Assembly (NCBI GenBank): GCA_964537685.1
Contig: CAZICM010000060.1
Span: 1-57,183 of the forward strand
Origin: CAZICM01 sp964537685
Lineage (GTDB): Bacteria; Myxococcota_A; Polyangia; Polyangiales; Polyangiaceae
Direction of reading: 5' to 3'
Length of the DNA stretch: 57,183 nucleotides
The notes under the pieces: generated by a model
What the model was told of the DNA's origin: nothing
Database searches by the model: none
The model's input: the letters and a program-made list of their open reading frames with translations, nothing else
Part shown: in pieces, positions 1 through 8,984 of the stretch
Layout of the letters: the number at the start of each line of letters is the position of its first letter
How positions within the stretch are numbered: the first letter of the stretch is position 1
Translations under genes and position numbers: made by a program

Positions 1-340
1 CCCGCGTTTGGCCTTCGATAGCGATGGATTGCCCGCAGCGATGGATTTCAGATAGCCAGTCAATGCCAAAACCAACGCCAAGCCAGCCGTTGCCGCCGTT
101 GGATTGATAGCGAATCGATAACGATGGCTGAAAACCGCTTCGCCCGGGTGGTACAGCGAGAGGCAAACTCCAATTGAATTCGCCGGTATGCGATACGCCG
201 GATGTGCCGCCCAAATAACCTATGGAAGCGCTGGGTTGAATCGTATCCGAAGGTAGGGGTGGAGGCGGTTCAGGAGTGGCGCGCGCATGGGAAGAAAGAA
301 CGATCAAGGCGAGGGCAAAAAGAAGGGCACGGTAATACAT
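1..340 (-). CDS. SpvB/TcdB-type N-terminal domain protein, partial (5' end only)
   Basis: This gene runs off the left edge; only the first 113 codons are present. Starting from the ATG at 340, the reading frame stays open to base 1. It begins with a signal peptide (MYYRALLFALALIVLSSHARA), then a Pro-rich stretch, then GELxWSLPLAVPPGRSGFQPSLSIRYQS and GNGWLGVGFGIDWLS. These words match the conserved start of the SpvB/TcaC/Rhs-type secreted proteins (typical form: GxFxxxIPIxVPPGxxGxxPxLSLxYxSxxGNGxLGxGWxLxGLSxIxR). Such proteins are usually thousands of residues long, carry YD/Rhs repeats and deliver toxins or form surface shells; what this one carries downstream cannot be seen. It lies 38 bp after the TrkA-like gene on the same strand and may be the last gene of that operon. 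The family call is solid; the function is inferred. Confidence 0.8.
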   Translation of the reverse strand, partial: MYYRALLFALALIVLSSHARATPEPPPPLPSDTIQPSASIGYLGGTSGVSHTGEFNWSLPLAVPPGRSGFQPSLSIRYQSNGGNGWLGVGFGIDWLSEIHRCGQSIAIEGQTR

Positions 341-378
341 TCGCCCAGGCTAGGAGCCATCCGGGGCGCGTCAATCGC

Positions 379-1467
379 CTATTGCTTCTTCCCCGCCGTC
401 TTCCCCCCCTTCAGCGCCTCCCCCAATTGAAACTGCACGGCAGGCAAATCGATCGCCGCCGTGTCCACAATCAGCATATCCCCGCCCCGCACTTTGTCCT
501 TCGGCTTCACTGGCGAAAAACTCTCTTGACCCGCACGCCTCACACTCACAATCCGGCATGGCAGCCGCTCCTCCAATTCGTGCACCGGGCTCTCCTTGGC
601 TTCCTCGTTTACAAGCACCTCCGCCGTCACCCGCACAATGTCGTCAATCCGGTACGCCGAACGAACGCCCTTGTGCGTCGCCTGGATCGCAATCAGCGGC
701 GCCGATAGCGCGCTCGTCGAAAACGATTGATCCAGCTCCAGCGCCCCGCCCACTTTGCCCGCCAGTCTTTGATCAAACATCCGCAATACAACCCGCACTT
801 CGGGATTGAGCTTCTTCGAGTCCAGCGCAATCTCGAGATTCGCTAAATCGTCGCTCGTCGCGCACACAACCGCCTTCGCCCTCGCTACGCCCACCATCTC
901 CAGTACTTCGTCGCGGCGCGCATCCGCGATGTGCACCGAAATCCCCATCGCCCTCACTTGCGTCACAAATGAGTCGTGCTCGTTCTGCTCTATCGCGATG
1001 ATGTCTTCACCCAGAATGCGCAGCTCCTCCACGACCCGGAATCCAACGTGCCCAAGCCCGCACACCACAATGTGGCCGCGCATCTGATTCGCCATGATCT
1101 GATCTTTCACTTCCCGGCGCGCTTCCTTGTCCAGCATCGACGCGCCCACTTTGAATAGGCCCTGTGCGAGCAGCACTACGCTGACAATCGGTGTCAATAA
1201 GACAATCGCTCTCGAGATGGTTGTGACCGGGAAGTTGTCCGTCGGTTCAAAGAAAAGTTGCCGGTAAATGCTGTAGAGCGCAGGGCCAAACGCCGGAACT
1301 TCAAGCCCGTTCCGCTTTAAATCCCAGCGATGGAGAGCCGCGGCGATGAGGATGTAGGCGATGGTGGCGATAAAGGGCGGCCCCAGGCGCTTCACGACAT
1401 AGAAGCTAAGGGCGAGCCGGAAGCGGATTGCCCTCCATATCCGCTTCCGTTTTCGGGGCCGGTTCAC
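379..1467 (-). CDS. Membrane-anchored RCK/TrkA-N protein with degenerate K+-channel pore
   Basis: The protein has 362 residues. The N-terminal third has a basic cytoplasmic start and two hydrophobic segments (about 30-47 and 86-108), laid out like a two-helix K+ channel. A Rossmann RCK domain follows, with GLGHVG at 137-142 and an acidic residue at the end of the second strand (IAIEQNE), typical of NAD(H)-binding TrkA-N domains. The C-terminal part (about 270-350) looks like a TrkA-C ligand-binding domain. The pore loop between the two helices reads FEPTDNFPVTT, where channels carry T-x-G-Y-G; the selectivity filter is therefore not visible. It starts 24 bp after the EF-G-like gene and is followed by the SpvB-like gene 38 bp later, so the three may be co-transcribed. 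A role in potassium transport or in sensing nucleotide/redox state is inference. Confidence 0.8.
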   Translation of the reverse strand: MNRPRKRKRIWRAIRFRLALSFYVVKRLGPPFIATIAYILIAAALHRWDLKRNGLEVPAFGPALYSIYRQLFFEPTDNFPVTTISRAIVLLTPIVSVVLLAQGLFKVGASMLDKEARREVKDQIMANQMRGHIVVCGLGHVGFRVVEELRILGEDIIAIEQNEHDSFVTQVRAMGISVHIADARRDEVLEMVGVARAKAVVCATSDDLANLEIALDSKKLNPEVRVVLRMFDQRLAGKVGGALELDQSFSTSALSAPLIAIQATHKGVRSAYRIDDIVRVTAEVLVNEEAKESPVHELEERLPCRIVSVRRAGQESFSPVKPKDKVRGGDMLIVDTAAIDLPAVQFQLGEALKGGKTAGKKQ

Positions 1468-1491
1468 GGTGAATTCACAACCATGAAAAGC

Positions 1492-3600
1492 TCAGTCTTC
1501 GTCGGCTTCAACCTTGTAGCCGCTCTCTTTGATCACCTTCTCTTGAACCACAGGCGGGCATATCTCGAGATGATCGACCGTCATGGTGAAGGTGCCTTTG
1601 CCTTGGGTCATGCTCTTGAGTTTCGATTCGTATTCGAGCACTTCCGAAAGCGGAACATAAGCATTGACAACCGTTTGATCGTCAATCGTGTCCGTGCCGC
1701 TCACACGTCCGCGCCGGCTGTTGATGTCGCCGATCACATCGCCCATTGCCGTGCTCGGCGCCGTGACCTGAATCTTGACGATCGGTTCGAGCAGCACGGG
1801 ATGCGCTTGAGCACATGCCGCTTTAAAGGCTTTGCTTCCAGCCATTTGGAACGAGGCATCCGATGAATCGACATCGTGATACTTACCGTCGTAGAGCCGG
1901 ATCTTGAGATCGATCATCGGGTAGCCGGCGAGGAAGCCTTTGGCCATCGACTTGACAACGCCCTTTTCCACCGACGGAATGAACTGCCTCGGAATCGCGC
2001 CGCCGACGATCGCATCTTCAAACACAAAGCCTTGGCCGCGCGGCATCGGCTCCATATCGATATAGCAAACGCCGAATTGGCCATGGCCTCCGCTCTGCTT
2101 CTTGTGCTTGCCTTCAACGCCCGTGATCTTGCGCGAAATCGTTTCTTTGTAGGCGATATGCGGCGGACCGAGCCGGCAGTCGATGCCAATGCGCCTGCGG
2201 ATACGCTCGACCGTGATCTCCAAATGCAGGCCGCCCAAGCCCGATACAACGAGCTCGCGCGTCGTCATGTCCTGGCCGATCGTCAGCCCAGGATCTTCCT
2301 CGGCCAAGCGGTAAAGCGCCGTCGCCACCTTGTCTTCGCCGCCCTTCGCATCGAACTTCACGCCGCGTGAAAACAAGGGCGGAGGAAGCTCGGGCGACGA
2401 GAACACGAAGGGGAATTTTTCATCGCAGAGCGTTTGATTGCTGAGCGTGCCTTTGAGTTTTGACAGCGCGACAATATCGCCCGCAACGGCTTCATCGACG
2501 GCTTTGGCTTCCTTGCCGACATAGGAAAAAATCTTTCCGATGCGCTCGGAGTTGCCCGTGCTCGCGTTGAGCAGGGCGTGATCGGGTTTGATCGATCCTG
2601 AAATCACGCGCGTCCACGAGGTGCGTCCTGCGTGGGGATCGATCGAGGTCTTGAATACAAAGCCCGCCGTATGATCGGAGCCCGAGCTTTTGCGCGTTGC
2701 TTCTGTAGGCGTCGCGCCTTGCTTTGAGGTCGGCACAACACCCTTAAACGGAGGATGCGCATCCGGCGAGGGAACCAGTTCGACGATCGCATCGAGCAGC
2801 GCCACCACGCCGCTCGGTCTCGTGCCCGATGCAAAATACACAGGCACAATCGCCGATCGCGCAAAGGCTTCGCGAAGGCCGCCGTCCAGCTCCGCCTGCG
2901 TTAAATCGCCTTCCGTCAAATACTTCTCGGTCAGCTCGTCATTGGTGCCCGCGACATCGTCCACGAGCTTCGCGCGCCCCGAATCCATGTCTTTGGTGAG
3001 GTTCGCGGGAACGGCTCCGGGCGCAATCGCATTGGGCGCCTCGGGCTTGCCCACCCACGCCTTCTGCGTGCGCACCGTCGCCAAACCTTGGTATTCCAGC
3101 CCCTCGCCCTGCAGCACTTCCATCACGGCGATCGGCGCCTTTAACCGCGTCCGCACATCGCCCACGACTTCAGTGGGCTTCGCATTTTCGGCATCAATTT
3201 TTGTGATCACCACGAAGCATGGAAGCGAATGCTCCTTGGCCCAGCGAAACACGCGCTCGGTGATCGGCTGAACACCGTCCTTGCCGCTCACCACCAAAAT
3301 CGCCGCATCCACCGCCGCGAGAGCCAAACGCGTTTCCGAAAGGAAGCTGCCCTCGCCTGGTGTGTCGACGATGTTGATCTTTTTCCCATTCCAATGAGCG
3401 CTCGAAACACTCGCCTCGAGGGAGCACGCATGCTCCTTTTCCTCGATTGTTTCATCGAGAATGCTCGACTTGTCGTCGACCTTGCCGAGCTTCGGTGTCG
3501 CTTTCGCGACATAGAGAATTGCCTCCGCTAGCGAGGTTTTTCCTGAGCCTTTATGTCCGATGATCGCTACGTTTCTAATATCGCCTGGCGCAATGGTCAT
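1492..3600 (-). CDS. Elongation factor G-like translational GTPase (paralogue)
   Basis: The 702-residue protein has the full EF-G layout: G domain (P-loop GHKGSGKT at 15-22), domain II, and the C-terminal domains III-V, including the EF-G-type words GQFGVCYIDMEP and GDINSRRGRV. It differs from housekeeping EF-G at key places. The P-loop is not AHIDAGKTT, switch II reads DTPGE (79-83) instead of DTPGH, and the guanine-specificity motif is TKID (133-136) rather than NKxD. It therefore belongs with the EF-G-like paralogues whose roles are poorly known, not the essential translocase. A TTG five codons upstream also opens the frame, but the ATG at 3600 has a purine-rich site (ACGAGGGGGC) just before it and is preferred. 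It is probably the first gene of an operon with the RCK and SpvB-like genes. Confidence 0.9.
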   Translation of the reverse strand: MTIAPGDIRNVAIIGHKGSGKTSLAEAILYVAKATPKLGKVDDKSSILDETIEEKEHACSLEASVSSAHWNGKKINIVDTPGEGSFLSETRLALAAVDAAILVVSGKDGVQPITERVFRWAKEHSLPCFVVITKIDAENAKPTEVVGDVRTRLKAPIAVMEVLQGEGLEYQGLATVRTQKAWVGKPEAPNAIAPGAVPANLTKDMDSGRAKLVDDVAGTNDELTEKYLTEGDLTQAELDGGLREAFARSAIVPVYFASGTRPSGVVALLDAIVELVPSPDAHPPFKGVVPTSKQGATPTEATRKSSGSDHTAGFVFKTSIDPHAGRTSWTRVISGSIKPDHALLNASTGNSERIGKIFSYVGKEAKAVDEAVAGDIVALSKLKGTLSNQTLCDEKFPFVFSSPELPPPLFSRGVKFDAKGGEDKVATALYRLAEEDPGLTIGQDMTTRELVVSGLGGLHLEITVERIRRRIGIDCRLGPPHIAYKETISRKITGVEGKHKKQSGGHGQFGVCYIDMEPMPRGQGFVFEDAIVGGAIPRQFIPSVEKGVVKSMAKGFLAGYPMIDLKIRLYDGKYHDVDSSDASFQMAGSKAFKAACAQAHPVLLEPIVKIQVTAPSTAMGDVIGDINSRRGRVSGTDTIDDQTVVNAYVPLSEVLEYESKLKSMTQGKGTFTMTVDHLEICPPVVQEKVIKESGYKVEADED

Positions 3601-3746
3601 GCCCCCTCGTAGCAATGCTGCCTTCGCGTGAGAAGGTGGTTCAGACGCGCCGGTGACGGTTTTTTGTTTTTTTGTGATTTTTGTAATTGGGCGTTTGGTT
3701 TTTGATGCACTGAGCCAAGTTCAAGGGTCCTATTCAGGTTGAATTC

Positions 3747-4076
3747 ATGCGCGGCATTCCGACTCTTCGCTATATCGTTCAGATGGTACTGGCCTTTGTG
3801 TTGCCGCTGCTGTTGCAGCGATGGGACAGAAGGCATTTGTCGCCGGATCAGCGCGCGCGGGCATGGAATCTGGCGAGCTGGGGAGCGGCGCTGTATGCGT
3901 TTGGGCCATTTTCGATGCTGGGCTGGGGCTGGGTGACGCGGCGCAAGTGGTGGGCGCCTTTGGCGGGGCTGGGCTGCGCGCTGGCCATTTCGCTTGTGGT
4001 GTACGGCACCGATCAGGCCCTAGTGGCGGTGTTGAGCGGGTTCGATTTAATGCCCAAGCAAATTCAATCGAAATAG
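3747..4076 (+). CDS. Small membrane protein of unknown function
   Basis: This is a 109-residue protein with no family I recognise. It has three probable membrane segments (about 8-24, 44-61 and 70-93), with basic residues between the first two (QRWDRRHLSPDQRAR) and a Trp/Arg-rich turn (WVTRRKWWAP) between the second and third. It ends with a short polar tail. Its start follows the AT-rich divergent region it shares with the EF-G-like gene. The next gene, a GH113-like hydrolase, starts 16 bp after its stop on the same strand, so the two are probably co-transcribed. Its hydrophobic pattern and the bias of the open frame support a real gene. Confidence 0.65.
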   Translation: MRGIPTLRYIVQMVLAFVLPLLLQRWDRRHLSPDQRARAWNLASWGAALYAFGPFSMLGWGWVTRRKWWAPLAGLGCALAISLVVYGTDQALVAVLSGFDLMPKQIQSK

Positions 4077-4092
4077 ATTAAGCGAGAGCGCT

Positions 4093-5322
4093 GTGAACGC
4101 TCCGACCAAGCTACTTGCCTTCACAGCGGCTTCTGCATTCACCGTATTGACGGGCTCCGCGGAGGCCCGCCCGATGCTGTTGCCCTTTGCCGAGAGCTGG
4201 GCACTTTCGGCCAAGGGCGGGATGCGCGGCATCACCATCGGGCCTATTGAAAGCCTGCGCCACGCGGGAAAAGGCTATGGCTCCGAGGCTTATGTGCGGG
4301 CCTTGGACGAATCCGTTCGAATGGGAGCCACTTGGATTAGCCTCACTGTCTTTGGGCGTGTATGGGATCTCAATTCGACGGAAGTGGATTTGGTATTTGA
4401 GGCGCCATTTCAAGAAAATCGATTGAATGTGCTCAAAGCCATCGAGCAAGCGCATGCGCGGGGGCTCAAGGTCTTTTTGGTTCCGCATTTATGGGTCGAG
4501 AGCGGGGGCTGGAGAGCCTTGATGGCGCCTGGTGGAGGGAGCGAAGAAGGCTGGGCGCGCTGGGCCGATTCGTACCGGTCGTTTTTATTGGCCTGGGCCG
4601 AGGTTGCCCGGCTTGGCCATGCCGACATGTTCAGCGCCGGAGTGGAATTGCGCTCTTGGGTCACGACATCCAGAGTGGCGAGTTTTAAAGCCATTTTATC
4701 GGATTTAAAATCCGTGTATCCCGGGTGGATTACCTATTCGGCCAATTGGGATGACGTTGAAGACACTTTCATTCTCGACGAACTCGATTTTATTGGCATC
4801 AATGCGTTTTATCCGCTGACCGAACGGGAAGGCGCGCCATTGGAAGATTTAATCGCCGGAGGCTATCGTATTGCGGCCAATATCGAAAAAATGGCAAATA
4901 CCTATCAAAAGCCCGTGGTGCTGACCGAAATTGGCTATACAACCCGTGCCGATCCAGCCCTAAAACCTTGGGAATGGCCGGATTCAATGACCAATGTACG
5001 AATTGACGAGCAATCTCAAGCAGATGCCTACACGGCGATTATGGCGCCCTTTTTAGACGCCCGTTTTTGCACCGGATTTTTTATATGGCGGGTCTACGCC
5101 GATCCGGACGATGTATCCCAGGAAGCCGAATGGGGCTTTTCTCCTCGCGGCAAAAAGGCCGAACTGGTGCTTCGCGACGCCTTTGGAACGCATTGGGCGG
5201 CCGATGGTCCGGCCTATCCAGGCGAATTTGTGAGCGGAATGCCCAGGGCCAAAACGCCGGGGTTTTATCTGGCGCCCGAAATCTTTGGTTCTGGGCTCAA
5301 TAAGCGTCGGCGGGAGCCCTAG
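4093..5322 (+). CDS. Secreted glycoside hydrolase, GH113-like TIM barrel
   Basis: This 409-residue protein starts at GTG; an N-terminal hydrophobic stretch (residues 6-20) ending at SAEA looks like a signal peptide. The body reads as an eight-stranded barrel typical of the GH113/endo-beta-mannanase-like group: GITIGP at the first strand, GATWISLTVFG, LKVFLVPHLWVE, FSAGVELRS (E185, expected acid/base), LDFIGINAFYPL, and PVVLTEIGY (E279, expected nucleophile). These fit retaining clan-A hydrolases; the substrate could be a mannan or another beta-glycan, and bacterial members near cell-wall genes may act on envelope polysaccharide. It shares a probable transcript with the small membrane protein upstream. 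Its last 26 bp overlap the 3' end of the convergent lytic transglycosylase gene, another glycan-cleaving enzyme. Confidence 0.75.
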   Translation: MNAPTKLLAFTAASAFTVLTGSAEARPMLLPFAESWALSAKGGMRGITIGPIESLRHAGKGYGSEAYVRALDESVRMGATWISLTVFGRVWDLNSTEVDLVFEAPFQENRLNVLKAIEQAHARGLKVFLVPHLWVESGGWRALMAPGGGSEEGWARWADSYRSFLLAWAEVARLGHADMFSAGVELRSWVTTSRVASFKAILSDLKSVYPGWITYSANWDDVEDTFILDELDFIGINAFYPLTEREGAPLEDLIAGGYRIAANIEKMANTYQKPVVLTEIGYTTRADPALKPWEWPDSMTNVRIDEQSQADAYTAIMAPFLDARFCTGFFIWRVYADPDDVSQEAEWGFSPRGKKAELVLRDAFGTHWAADGPAYPGEFVSGMPRAKTPGFYLAPEIFGSGLNKRRREP

Positions 5323-7681
5323 CGCCCGATGGAATATCCAAAGGCAGCGAAAACACAGCCGAATCGCCGCCTTCCAGCCATTGATAGCGGGCCAGGTTCT
5401 GCATCACCCGGCCCACATAGTTTCGGGTCTCTTCGTAGGGAATGCGCGAAACCCACAAATCTACATCGTTATCGACCGAGGTCTCCAGCCAATTGGAAAT
5501 GGCGAGCGGCCCCGCATTGTAGGCCGCAATCGCCAAGGGCAGGCTCCCCTGAAACATCTTGACAAGCTTCGCAAAATAATGCGCACCGAGCTTTAGGCTC
5601 ATTTCAGGCTTCACCAGCCGCTCCGGCTCATAAGGCATCGAAAGCTCGGCGCTCACCCGCGATGCGGTTTTGGGAATCAACTGAAGCAATCCAACCGCAT
5701 TGGCCGCCGAACGCGCCGCCGGATCGAAGGCGCTCTCCTGCCGCATCAGCGAATGCAAGATGCCTTTGGGCAAACCATGCTGCTCCTCCAGCGCCTGCGC
5801 CGTTTCCGCATAGGGTTTCGGATAAATACATTCCCAGGCCCAGCGTTCGGAAGGCTCGGGCGCCCGCATCAGCGAGGCATAACTGATGGCCGCCGCGCCC
5901 ACCCTATACCTTCGCTTCGCATGCGAGAGCATGCCGTACATCCCGCACAAAGCCTCGCTTTCACGCCCCGCATAAGCCTGAGCCGCTTCGCTTTCATTGC
6001 TGGAAATCAAATGTTCGGCATCGGCATCCAGCCCCAGCGAAAACAAAAGCGCCGCCGTTTTTGGAAGCTCGATGCGCAGCGCCGCCGGTTGTGCCGCCGC
6101 TCCATTCGCCTTGATTTCAGGCATGAGCGGAGGCAATGGCGCCCCGACCGACGCAAGCCGCGCCCGCGCCGCCAGCGAAGCCCAGGTCAGCGGAGCTTCC
6201 CGCATGATATTCGTCCAAATCTCGATGGCCCCCTCTTTATCCTTGGCCCGGAGCGCCGCCACGCCTTCCAATTCTTTGAATTTGGCCGCCGCATCCGGCT
6301 TGGCTTGCTGTGCAAATTGAGCGAATTGCTTTCTCGCTTTATCAAATTGACCGCCCGATAAATGCGCCAGCGCTAAATCAAAGGCTGCATCGTCCCGGTC
6401 CTTCCCTTTAGGATAGGTTGCCAAATATTTCGTATAGGCTGCGATACTTTCTTTGAATTGGCCGCTCATCAGCAGCAGGCGGGCGACTTGATAGGCCGAC
6501 TGTTCGCCATAAGGCGTCGAACGGTAGCGGGCAAAGACTTCGCCATAGCGGGCCAGCGCTTCTTTATGCTGACCGGCCCTGGCCAGCGCCTTGGCCGCCA
6601 TCATCCCCTGTTCCGCCTCGCGCCCGCTCTTGGATTTGGCCGCCAGCGTAAACGCCTTGGCCGCGTCCGCGTAGGAACGCATTTTGTACAGCGCCGCCGC
6701 TCTTAAATGCAAAAGCTCTTTCCGCTTGGCCTTGGGCAGCACCAGCAATTTATCGATTTCGGCAAGCGCTTGCTCCGCGCCCTCCGCGCCCGTTTCAATC
6801 ATTTCCTCGGCGGCCTTCATGCGCTCTTGGGCATTGAGCCCAATTTTATAAAGCTCAAGCGTTTCGGCCGCGTTTTTCCCTTCGGGAGAAGCTCCCGCGA
6901 ATAGCGCCAAATGCCGCAGATCGCCGGCCGCCACCGGATCGATCTTGGGGTTCGCCGTTTTTTCGCCTTTATCGCCGCGCGCCCCCAAAATCAATTGAGC
7001 CCGAAAGGCATGGCCTTCCATTTCAACGTTTTTATTTTTGGTGCGCTGGGCCGTGTCGATGCATTTGTCCGCAAGCGCCCGCGCATTGGCTAAATCGCCC
7101 GCTTTTTGATACGCCTGGGCCGCTTTTAAATAATCTTTCGCCTTGCTTCCCTGCGCGAAATACTTCGCCGCATCGGTAAATGGACCCGCGAAAAAAGCCG
7201 CATCGGCATAGAAACGAGCGATATCCCCCGCTAAATCGGGCAGCTCCCGGCCTAAATTGGAAAGCAATACAACCGCTTTTGAATAATCTTCAATCGAAAT
7301 GGCTGCCCTGGCCCGCGCATAACGGACTTCCGCTTTGTTTTTTTCGGGTTCTGGCAATGCATCGATTAAATCGGCGGCCTCTTTCCAGCGTCCCGCCCGG
7401 ATGGCCAATGCAAACGGCGAAAATGTCTGGTTTTGAAGCGCTGCTTTGCCGGCGCTGGATGTTCCATTCAATGGGCTCTGCGATGAAGCCGAGGCGCTGG
7501 CCTGCCCGCTGGGGGCCGGGCCTTGCGTGATCTGAATGGAACTCTGTGCCGGAGGCGCGGAAGCTATTTTTTGATCTGAACAGGCCGAGCCCAGCAACAG
7601 CAAAAGACCGGCTGCCGGGCTGATATTTTGAACATACCGAAAAGCATGCCCGCTGGGTTTGGGATAGATGCGCGCGCTCAC
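5297..7681 (-). CDS. Soluble lytic murein transglycosylase-like lipoprotein (Slt70 type)
   Basis: The 794-residue protein cleaves peptidoglycan glycan strands between MurNAc and GlcNAc, by family. A lipobox-like segment (LLLLGSACS, C34) predicts an outer-membrane lipoprotein. The long middle is alpha-helical TPR-like superhelix, as in Slt70. The C-terminal lysozyme-like domain is complete: LMRQESAFDP holds the catalytic Glu (about E649), followed by AVGLLQLIPKTA and AYNAGP, then the distal ETRNYVGRV. The start is GTG at 7681; no in-frame ATG lies nearby and no strong ribosome-binding site is seen, so the N-terminus is uncertain. It is divergent from the outer-membrane protein gene at 7762 (80 bp gap) and its 3' end overlaps the GH113-like gene by 26 bp. 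Confidence 0.92.
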   Translation of the reverse strand: MSARIYPKPSGHAFRYVQNISPAAGLLLLLGSACSDQKIASAPPAQSSIQITQGPAPSGQASASASSQSPLNGTSSAGKAALQNQTFSPFALAIRAGRWKEAADLIDALPEPEKNKAEVRYARARAAISIEDYSKAVVLLSNLGRELPDLAGDIARFYADAAFFAGPFTDAAKYFAQGSKAKDYLKAAQAYQKAGDLANARALADKCIDTAQRTKNKNVEMEGHAFRAQLILGARGDKGEKTANPKIDPVAAGDLRHLALFAGASPEGKNAAETLELYKIGLNAQERMKAAEEMIETGAEGAEQALAEIDKLLVLPKAKRKELLHLRAAALYKMRSYADAAKAFTLAAKSKSGREAEQGMMAAKALARAGQHKEALARYGEVFARYRSTPYGEQSAYQVARLLLMSGQFKESIAAYTKYLATYPKGKDRDDAAFDLALAHLSGGQFDKARKQFAQFAQQAKPDAAAKFKELEGVAALRAKDKEGAIEIWTNIMREAPLTWASLAARARLASVGAPLPPLMPEIKANGAAAQPAALRIELPKTAALLFSLGLDADAEHLISSNESEAAQAYAGRESEALCGMYGMLSHAKRRYRVGAAAISYASLMRAPEPSERWAWECIYPKPYAETAQALEEQHGLPKGILHSLMRQESAFDPAARSAANAVGLLQLIPKTASRVSAELSMPYEPERLVKPEMSLKLGAHYFAKLVKMFQGSLPLAIAAYNAGPLAISNWLETSVDNDVDLWVSRIPYEETRNYVGRVMQNLARYQWLEGGDSAVFSLPLDIPSGARAPADAY

Positions 7682-7761
7682 CCGCTCATGCTAGCCAATC
7701 TTTTTGGAAATCGAAAATCTCTATCTCCAATCGCAGGCACATCGCGATATGCTCGGCCCCG

Positions 7762-8919
7762 ATGATGGGGTTTTTTGGCAGGGGGACGCTTGGCCTCGCG
7801 CTGTTGGCCGGTCTAGCTTCACTTCTGGGCGCATCCAGGCCGGCTTTGGCTCAGCAGGCTTCCGATCTCGGTAAAATGGCGCTCAACCGTTATGAGCCTT
7901 CACCCGCCGGAGATTTATTTTCGGGCGTTCCGTCTCCGATGGTGGGCGGTCATTTGGTGATTCACGCCCGGACCGCATTTAATCTCGCGCTAAAGCCTTT
8001 GGTGATCGAGGGCGGAGATAAGACGGGGCTGCTCGTTGGAACCCAAGGCATTCTTCATATCGGGGCTTCGCTTGCGCTGCGCGATGTGTGGGTGCTCTCG
8101 GCCGATTTTCCGGCGGTTTTAATGCAGACCGGAGACAGCCCTTCGGTGGAGGGCAAAACGCTTGAATCGCCCAGTGGCCCTGCGGCCGGCGATGTGAGGC
8201 TTGGTGTGCGTGTCCGCTTGCATGGCGAGGATGATTCGCCCTTTCAGGCCGCCGCTGGGATGTTTTTGTTTTTGCCCACGGGCAGTGACAATCAATTTTC
8301 TTCCGAGGGTATTCTGCGCGATGCCCCTTATCTCACCTTGGGAGGCCGGTTTTCAAAGTTCTATTGGAGCGCTTCGCTGGGGGCGATGATTTCAGGCTCC
8401 AAGCTTAATCCTTCCAGTCTCACCTATACGGCCGGATTGGGTATGAAGTTCAGTCCCACGCTGATGGGCGGTGTCGAATTTTTTGGGGCAACGCCTTTGC
8501 CGAGCGGCAATCAAAGGCTCTACGAATTCCGGGCATTTTCGATGGAGCCAAGCACCAATGCGGAAGTATTGCTCAATGTTCGTTTTTCTTTTGCGCGGAT
8601 CGCCTCGCTTGGGGCGGCGAGCGGCATTGGGATCGGCGATGGAATCGGTACGCCTGCCATCAGGAGCATTTTAACGTTTGCAATGAAATTTGATCAATTA
8701 TCGACCAGCTCCAGTATAATTGATAAAAAATCCAATCAAATCGATGACGATGAAGATGGGATTGGCCGGGAAAAAGATGCATGTCCCGAGGCGCATGGTC
8801 CGGCGAATGCGGATCCCAAACGCAATGGCTGTCCTGTGATGGATGCCGATGAAGACGGCGTGTGGGATGCGGAGGATGCCTGTCCGGAGAAGGCGGGGAA
8901 GGCGGGGGGCTGTCCATGA
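7762..8919 (+). CDS. Outer-membrane beta-barrel protein with C-terminal Ca-binding (thrombospondin type 3) repeats
   Basis: This is a 385-residue protein. A signal peptide ends near ALAQQ (residue 31). The next ~280 residues alternate short polar and hydrophobic strands with many Gly and aromatic residues (LTLGGRFSKFYWSASLGAMI, VEFFGATPLPSG), as in porin-like barrels. The tail has Asp-rich calcium motifs: DDDEDGIGREKDACP and DADEDGVWDAEDACP. In OmpA-family proteins of myxobacteria these repeats normally lead into an OmpA peptidoglycan-binding domain; here the protein stops directly after the second repeat with GGCP. An ATG overlaps its stop codon (ATGA at 8916), but the next gene has a better start at 8985. 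It is probably co-transcribed with that Cys-rich gene. Confidence 0.78.
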   Translation: MMGFFGRGTLGLALLAGLASLLGASRPALAQQASDLGKMALNRYEPSPAGDLFSGVPSPMVGGHLVIHARTAFNLALKPLVIEGGDKTGLLVGTQGILHIGASLALRDVWVLSADFPAVLMQTGDSPSVEGKTLESPSGPAAGDVRLGVRVRLHGEDDSPFQAAAGMFLFLPTGSDNQFSSEGILRDAPYLTLGGRFSKFYWSASLGAMISGSKLNPSSLTYTAGLGMKFSPTLMGGVEFFGATPLPSGNQRLYEFRAFSMEPSTNAEVLLNVRFSFARIASLGAASGIGIGDGIGTPAIRSILTFAMKFDQLSTSSSIIDKKSNQIDDDEDGIGREKDACPEAHGPANADPKRNGCPVMDADEDGVWDAEDACPEKAGKAGGCP

Positions 8920-8972
8920 GCGGTGGAAGCGATCGAAAGCGGTGGCTGCCGCGTAATTGGGGAATGGGAAGC

Positions 8973-8978
8973 GGGGAG
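8973..8978 (+). promoter_or_regulatory. Ribosome-binding site choosing the start at 8985
   Basis: GGGGAG lies 6 bases before the ATG at 8985. The frame is also open from an ATG at 8916 that overlaps the previous stop, but starting there would put 23 extra residues before the signal sequence. The strong site and a well-formed signal peptide favour 8985. Confidence 0.6.
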
Positions 8979-8984
8979 ACGGCG

